Part shown: in pieces, positions 14,386 to 17,384 of the stretch | How positions within the stretch are numbered: the stretch's first letter is position 1 | Layout of the letters: each line of letters opens with the position of its first letter | Assembly: GCA_964360635.1 (NCBI GenBank) | Contig: CAYHXO010000023.1 | Span: 1 to 17,384, forward strand | From: CALRGE01 sp964360635 | GTDB lineage: Bacteria > Patescibacteriota > Gracilibacteria > UBA1369 > 2-02-FULL-48-14 | Reading direction: 5' to 3' | DNA: 17,384 nucleotides | Program-made: the position numbers and the translations under genes | The notes under the pieces: model-generated | Databases searched by the model: none | The model's input: only the letters and a program-made list of their open reading frames with translations | What the model was told of the DNA's origin: nothing

Positions 14386-14640
14386 ATGCATATGTCATCT
14401 ACAATTACAAAAAAGCGCGTAAATTTTACTATTGATATTAAGGTTTTAGATTCCTTAAACTCTTTAGTAGCAGATGGTGACAGAAGCGATTTTGTGAATG
14501 AAGCTCTCCAAGAAAAAATTACTGACTATGGCAGGAGAAAAGCTGTAGAGGCTATTTTGGAGGCAAAGAAAAAGCCTGGCAAGGCATACAGTACAGATGA
14601 AATTTTAAAAATAATTCATGAAGGAAGAAGAGAATTTTAA
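14386..14640 (+). CDS. Ribbon-helix-helix (CopG/Arc-type) antitoxin
   Basis: An 84-aa DNA-binding antitoxin. The N-terminus TKKRVNFTIDIKVLDSLNSL is the beta-strand plus helix of a ribbon-helix-helix fold, followed by GDRSDFVNEALQEKI (helix 2). The C-terminal half (VEAILEAKKKPGKAYSTDEILKIIHEG) should wrap and neutralise the toxin. Two start codons are possible, 14386 and 14392 (ATGCATATG); the second leaves a slightly longer leader. It overlaps the PIN-domain gene by 23 bp, the normal coupling for such pairs. Direct-repeat boxes in its promoter fit negative autoregulation. Confidence 0.85.
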   Translation: MHMSSTITKKRVNFTIDIKVLDSLNSLVADGDRSDFVNEALQEKITDYGRRKAVEAILEAKKKPGKAYSTDEILKIIHEGRREF

Positions 14641-15049
14641 TTATGTTATAGATGCATCAATCATTATTAAGTGGTTGACCCATGAGAAAGAAGATTTAAG
14701 TTTCGCTGAAAATTTATTGATGGATTTTTTAAATAAGAAAATTAATATCTCAATCCCTGTTTTTATACACTGGGAGATAAATAATTTTCTTGGTAGAGAT
14801 TTGAATATAGAAGCTGCAATGGAAAAATATTCACAGTTCAAACTACTTAAATTTGAGGAGAAACATTTAAGTATGAATGGCACTTTGAAAGCATTTGCAA
14901 TAATGAAAAAATTTCACAAAGTATCTTTTTATGATGCTTCATATCATGCCATGGCCATTGAAAATGGCGGAATATTTTTGACAGCAGACAAGAAGTATTA
15001 TGAAAAAACCAAAGAAATCGGCTCAGTGATGATTCTAACAAACTATTGA
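14618..15049 (+). CDS. PIN-domain toxin (VapC-like ribonuclease)
   Basis: A 143-aa PIN-domain protein, most probably an RNA-cleaving toxin. Acidic metal-binding residues are Asp12 in YVIDASIIIKWL, Glu53 in HWEINN, Asp106 in SFYDASYHAMA and Asp124 in LTADKKYYEK, all in the expected order and spacing. PIN toxins of this type cleave tRNA or rRNA, which the paired antitoxin prevents. The start at 14618 lies inside the antitoxin gene; the conserved YVIDAS begins only at residue 9, so any other start would leave almost no N-terminus. The last 15 bp overlap, tail to tail, the end of the minus-strand 72-aa gene. Confidence 0.9.
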   Translation: MKEEENFNYVIDASIIIKWLTHEKEDLSFAENLLMDFLNKKINISIPVFIHWEINNFLGRDLNIEAAMEKYSQFKLLKFEEKHLSMNGTLKAFAIMKKFHKVSFYDASYHAMAIENGGIFLTADKKYYEKTKEIGSVMILTNY

Positions 15050-15253
15050 TGCGTTCAAAAATACATAATTCCTGCCTTCGTTGATTGGCTGAGAATCACT
15101 AAGTGCATTTTCAACAGCTCTGCGAACTTTTTCGTTTGTGAATTTTTCTATTTCAACATTTAGTGGAACAGTGCATGAATCAAAAACGATTTCTGTAGAT
15201 CCGTTGAATTCTGTTTCATGAGTTATTTCTCTGTCTTGAAAAAAGTTAGTCAT
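15035..15253 (-). CDS. Hypothetical protein, 72 aa, behind an attenuator-like leader
   Basis: I do not recognise this family. It is a small, acidic, soluble protein with no signal peptide; clear segments are TEIVFDSCTVPLNVEIEKFT and a helix NEKVRRAVENALSDSQ. It ends inside the PIN-toxin gene on the other strand. Its ATG lies only 13 nt downstream of a strong intrinsic terminator, preceded by a short Leu/Ile/Val-rich leader ORF, so its expression should depend on terminator readthrough. No Shine-Dalgarno is present. The product could respond to amino-acid supply or ribosome stalling, but nothing in the protein itself shows this. It may not be the only target, since the PIN gene would receive antisense transcription. 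Confidence 0.6.
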   Translation of the reverse strand: MTNFFQDREITHETEFNGSTEIVFDSCTVPLNVEIEKFTNEKVRRAVENALSDSQPINEGRNYVFLNASIVC

Positions 15254-15266
15254 ATTTTGGGGGTTT

Positions 15267-15289
15267 AAAAAAATCCCGCCGGAGCGGGA
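15267..15289 (-). terminator. Intrinsic terminator / attenuator hairpin
   Basis: Read on the minus strand: TCCCGC, loop TCCG, GCGGGA, then seven T (15267-15273). The stem covers 15274-15279 and 15284-15289. It ends 13 nt before the ATG of the 72-aa gene, so it stands in that gene's leader rather than after a gene. Its 5' arm is also complementary to an upstream segment within the leader peptide ORF. Confidence 0.85.
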
Positions 15290-15310
15290 AAATAATTATT
15301 ATTGTTTAAA

Positions 15311-15376
15311 TTAAAATCCCGTCCGCAGTCCGACGCTAATCAGCACAATAATGAGATTTTTTCTGGAAGGTTTCAT
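15311..15376 (-). CDS. Leader peptide, 21 aa, Leu/Ile/Val-rich
   Basis: A 21-codon ORF followed by TAA: MKPSRKN, then LIIVLISVGL, then RTGF. Eight of ten residues at 8-17 are Leu, Ile or Val, as in ilv/leu attenuator leader peptides. The ATG is exactly 6 nt after a -10-like TAACAT, the same leaderless spacing as other genes here. Codons 18-20 (CGG ACG GGA, 15317-15325) are complementary to the 5' arm of the downstream terminator (TCCCGcTCCG with one bulged C), so a ribosome finishing the ORF would cover the antiterminator, and one stalled at codons 8-13 would free it. Alternative: a small hydrophobic type I toxin resembling Ibs peptides. Confidence 0.55.
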   Translation of the reverse strand: MKPSRKNLIIVLISVGLRTGF

Positions 15377-15382
15377 GCCATG

Positions 15383-15411
15383 ATGTTAACTCTAAGGGGT
15401 TGGTGTGGCAA
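15383..15411 (-). promoter_or_regulatory. Candidate promoter of the leader RNA
   Basis: The minus strand has TTGCCA (15406-15411; 5 of 6 match to TTGACA), a 17-nt spacer and TAACAT (15383-15388; 4 of 6 match to TATAAT). The predicted start is at or next to the leader-peptide ATG at 15376, giving a leader of about 123 nt to the 72-aa gene or a terminated RNA of about 110 nt. Confidence 0.45.
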
Positions 15412-15436
15412 ACTTTGGACCACAGAGTTGAGGTAC

Positions 15437-15491
15437 AATTATCACTAATCGATAATTATTTATTGACAAACGATAAATCATCGGCTACACT
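15437..15491 (+). promoter_or_regulatory. Promoter and probable operators of the DUF2975-XRE pair
   Basis: A near-consensus promoter: TTGACA (15463-15468), 17-nt spacer, TACACT (15486-15491). Just upstream is a perfect inverted repeat AATTATC (15437-15443) / GATAATT (15451-15457) with a 7-nt spacer. Inside the spacer is a second, CGAT (15471-15474) / ATCG (15480-15483). Both contain GAT/ATC half-sites and are suited to binding by the XRE-family protein encoded two genes on; autorepression is likely (inference). Confidence 0.65.
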
Positions 15492-15518
15492 CGAGCCATA
15501 ATCATTTAATTTTTCTAC

Positions 15519-16181
15519 ATGAAAAAAGATAAAAAAAGGGTTTTAAAACTTACTTCATTCTTTCTTGGCTTTAGTTGGTACATGGGCTGGGTAGTTTTAG
15601 GCCTGTGGCTTATCAGCACAATTATTGTGCCGATGGCAACATATAAAGTTGAAGGTGTGGCAAGTTATGTAAATACATTCCCTGTACATTTTGAAGTACC
15701 GGCTCCGGCGGCTAACCCAAATGTGGAAATTGATACAGGCGATAGTCCAAAAGATATTTCCATAGATTACGCCGATGGATTCATTTCATTTACATCAAGC
15801 AAGATCAGATTTCAGATTATTACTATAATTGGTATATTTCTAGACAGCGCAGTGGTTTTGTTTGTAATTTTCCAACTTAGAAAAATTGTCTCGCTAGTGA
15901 AGGCAAAAAAGCCTTTTATGAGAGAGAATTTAGCTAGAATTAAGAAAATTGCATTGGCCATATTGGCATATTCTTTATTAGTTGGGCTTTATGGATTTGT
16001 TACTTCAAGTATTGTGCGGGATGAATTTTATATTAATTTATATATGCCAAGTATAAATATATTACCTATGTGGGAGTTCTTCGATTCAAATCTCATTTTG
16101 CTCGTTTTGATTATTCTTGTGATTGAAGAGTCATTTAGCATCGGATTGAAACTTCAGAAAGATAAAGACCTTACTATATGA
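15519..16181 (+). CDS. DUF2975 family membrane protein
   Basis: A 220-aa integral membrane protein with four hydrophobic segments (about residues 14-40, 98-120, 147-166 and 188-210). An external loop after helix 1 is rich in Pro and Asp (VPAPAANPN, then DTGDSPKDIS). The cytoplasmic loop VKAKKPFMRENLARIKKIA and the overall plan fit DUF2975, a family nearly always encoded beside a small YozG-type XRE regulator, as here: the two genes overlap by ATGA. Its function is unknown; sensing or a small regulatory module is a common guess. The start is fixed by the strong promoter with a leader of about 20 nt and no Shine-Dalgarno. Confidence 0.85.
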   Translation: MKKDKKRVLKLTSFFLGFSWYMGWVVLGLWLISTIIVPMATYKVEGVASYVNTFPVHFEVPAPAANPNVEIDTGDSPKDISIDYADGFISFTSSKIRFQIITIIGIFLDSAVVLFVIFQLRKIVSLVKAKKPFMRENLARIKKIALAILAYSLLVGLYGFVTSSIVRDEFYINLYMPSINILPMWEFFDSNLILLVLIILVIEESFSIGLKLQKDKDLTI

Positions 16182-16381
16182 GCATAAAAATAAACCTGGA
16201 TTTGCAGATGGCGAAAAGAAAAATGTCGCTAACGGAATTGGCGGAAAAAGTTGGGCTTACTCTGGCTAATCTATCTATTTTGAAAACCGGCAAGGCGAAA
16301 GCAGTTCGCTTTTCTACACTTGAGAAAATTTGTGAGGTGCTTGATTGCCAGCCTGGAGATATTTTAGAATATGAGCTTTAG
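16178..16381 (+). CDS. XRE-family (YozG-like) transcriptional regulator
   Basis: A 67-aa Cro/C1-type DNA-binding protein consisting of little more than the helix-turn-helix domain. Residues 17-39 (SLTELAEKVGLTLANLSILK and following) are the helix-turn-helix, and RFSTLEKICEVLDCQPGDIL (44-63) is the typical C-terminal half of YozG-type regulators. It overlaps the DUF2975 gene by 4 bp and probably represses their shared promoter through the inverted repeats at 15437-15483. Its stop codon overlaps the stop of the convergent DUF4112 gene by 4 bp, leaving no room for a separate terminator. Confidence 0.92.
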   Translation: MSIKINLDLQMAKRKMSLTELAEKVGLTLANLSILKTGKAKAVRFSTLEKICEVLDCQPGDILEYEL

Positions 16382-16893
16382 GCAGCTTTCGGCTTAATTT
16401 TTCCAGCAAGTTTGATGGCCGTTTTCGCTAGCTGTGGCAGATTTTTACCGTCTTCACTAATTTGTGCCACTTTTTCCGCTGGAATTCCCATTTCAAGTGC
16501 TTCTTGTTTTACTTTTTCCATGTTTGCGGCAAAAAGCTTCGCACTCATTTTATTTGCTTGGAACAGATAGTCAGCAACATCACCTGCAACAGGCACAGCT
16601 CCGATTGCGAAGTCGGCAACTTGAAGTGCAATAATTTTGAGATAATCTGCTCCTTCAAGATCGGCATTTTTAGCCTCAGCTAGTAAATATAATCCGGGAA
16701 TAATTGAGGCAGTTGCATCACCAATTCCAGGAATAAGCCCGATCAGAGGATCAAGCCCGAATGTATCAAGTGCTGTTGCCACAACATCTACTCTTTCAGA
16801 TGAACTTTTTGCACTTCTTAATTTTTCCAGTATTGCTTCTTGATCAGGAGTTAGGACTACTTCATCATCTTCTCCAAATTCTTCTACTGACAT
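16378..16893 (-). CDS. DUF4112 domain protein
   Basis: A protein of 171 aa if started at MSVEEFGEDD. The DUF4112 signature is clear: LDPLIGLIPGIGDATASIIPGLYLLAEA, then VADFAIGAVPVAGDVADYLFQANKMS, two hydrophobic glycine/proline-rich hairpins that probably enter the membrane, followed by a charged C-terminal helix. Function is unknown. The frame is open upstream to 16986, but that start lies beyond the terminator of the next gene; a TATAAT on the minus strand near 16907-16912 favours the start at 16893 or the Met at 16920. It ends by overlapping the XRE regulator's stop codon. Confidence 0.85.
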   Translation of the reverse strand: MSVEEFGEDDEVVLTPDQEAILEKLRSAKSSSERVDVVATALDTFGLDPLIGLIPGIGDATASIIPGLYLLAEAKNADLEGADYLKIIALQVADFAIGAVPVAGDVADYLFQANKMSAKLFAANMEKVKQEALEMGIPAEKVAQISEDGKNLPQLAKTAIKLAGKIKPKAA

Positions 16894-16947
16894 ATGTATG
16901 TTGTTAATTATAGTTATCATTTTACACTTTTTGATGAAATTGGGAAC

Positions 16948-16969
16948 AAAAAACCCCACCGAAGTGGGG
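16948..16969 (-). terminator. Intrinsic terminator of the RRM gene
   Basis: On the minus strand CCCCAC, loop TTCG, GTGGGG and six T. The UUCG tetraloop on a six-pair GC-rich stem is a textbook terminator. It lies about 40 bp after the RRM gene stop and before the DUF4112 promoter, separating the two units. The plus strand also has a T-rich stretch after the stem, so weak bidirectional action is possible. Confidence 0.9.
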
Positions 16970-17008
16970 CTTATTTTTATGATCAATTATTACGCTTTCA
17001 CGTAAATA

Positions 17009-17293
17009 TTAATATCTTGGTCTTCGTGGTTTGTCTTCACGAGGACGAGCTTCTTGAGCTTTTAGTTCTCGGCCGTCGATTGTTCGTTCAGCAATTGCAT
17101 CAGCATCTGTTGCAGATAAAGCAGTGATAGCAGCCTCAGCCTCTTCAGGTGTAGACATAGTTACGAATGCGAAACCTTTAGCTTCTGGTTTGTAGCAATC
17201 AACAACTGTACCGTATTTTGAGAAAAAGTTCTCAAGAGTGTCTTTTCTTGTAGCGAAGGCAACATTGCCAACGAATATTTTTGGATTTCCCAT
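17009..17293 (-). CDS. RRM-domain RNA-binding protein
   Basis: A 94-aa single-RRM protein like the small glycine-rich RNA-binding proteins of cyanobacteria and other bacteria. RNP2 is IFVGNV (6-11) and RNP1 is KGFAFVTM (39-46), with aromatic residues in the RNA-contacting positions; a short basic tail (RPREDKPRRPRY) follows. Likely roles are RNA chaperoning or mRNA stability, often in cold response. A TATATAAT lies only 3 nt before the ATG, so the mRNA leader must be extremely short or another promoter is used. It ends in the UUCG terminator at 16948-16969. In the final 91 bases of the window beyond its start I see no gene. Confidence 0.93.
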   Translation of the reverse strand: MGNPKIFVGNVAFATRKDTLENFFSKYGTVVDCYKPEAKGFAFVTMSTPEEAEAAITALSATDADAIAERTIDGRELKAQEARPREDKPRRPRY

Positions 17294-17384
17294 ATGATTA
17301 TATAGTTAAGTAATTTGGGTTGAACAGTACCTTCCAACGTGAATTACTCGAACCTGATAACCACTTGTTGAACCTATCTGTTAC

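Noticed and set aside
17320..17384. tRNA-like T-arm (GGTTCGAGT on the minus strand)
   Set aside because: The flanking bases do not form a T-stem and no acceptor stem, anticodon arm or CCA end can be found.
1..17384. UGA recoded as glycine (Gracilibacteria-type code)
   Set aside because: TGA closes several well-defined genes, such as the PIN toxin, the DUF3592-like gene and the DUF2975 gene, at expected lengths and in overlapping ATGA junctions.
1..17384. CRISPR array, rRNA gene or insertion-sequence transposase
   Set aside because: No regularly spaced repeats, rRNA-like stretches or transposase motifs were found on either strand.

Overview
The window looks like chromosomal DNA of a bacterium with low G+C, compact gene spacing and the standard stop code: TGA ends several genes, which argues against the UGA-recoding Gracilibacteria/Absconditabacteria. 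Hardly any gene has a Shine-Dalgarno sequence. Several have a clear sigma70-type -10 box 6 nt before the ATG, so leaderless translation looks common. Short tail-to-tail overlaps, ATGA couplings, many proteins of unknown function, an S-layer-homology protein and small accessory modules fit a Patescibacteria (CPR)-like lineage, possibly near Peregrinibacteria. That placement is inference; no rRNA or ribosomal protein gene is present to test it.

Bases 1-227 hold a long imperfect inverted repeat and no convincing gene. Bases 228-3453 (minus strand) form a thiol-redox operon: msrB, a membrane-anchored thioredoxin-like protein, a DsbB-type and a VKOR-type quinone-linked thiol oxidase, a cupredoxin lipoprotein, a DoxX-like membrane protein, an unknown soluble protein and a DUF378 membrane protein. 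The pieces suggest disulfide formation and methionine repair for exported proteins. Diverging from it, with overlapping -10 boxes, are a small unknown gene and an extraordinary sigma70-family gene (3916-5985), whose region 4 is split by an insert of about 180 residues.

Bases 6018-10155 (minus) carry a canonical DoxX protein, a decayed copy of a DUF3592-like gene, a lipoprotein sulfatase, the intact DUF3592-like gene and a secreted protein whose gene is clearly richer in G+C. Bases 10300-13643 (plus) carry envelope or secreted functions: a lipoprotein with a possible NodB-type deacetylase fold, a small unknown protein, a putative HExxH metalloprotease and an SLH-CAP protein. A phosphoglycerate mutase (13662-14336) is the only central-metabolism gene.

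Bases 14340-16381 are regulatory and accessory: a ribbon-helix-helix/PIN toxin-antitoxin pair, a minus-strand unit that looks like a translation-coupled attenuator (a 21-codon Leu/Ile/Val-rich leader peptide, mutually exclusive hairpins and a T7 terminator) in front of a 72-aa unknown protein, and a DUF2975 / XRE-regulator pair with operator-like repeats. The right end has a DUF4112 protein and a small RRM RNA-binding protein ending in a UUCG-loop terminator.

The most notable candidates are the attenuator at 15254-15411, the split-region-4 sigma factor, and the combined DsbB+VKOR+cupredoxin operon.
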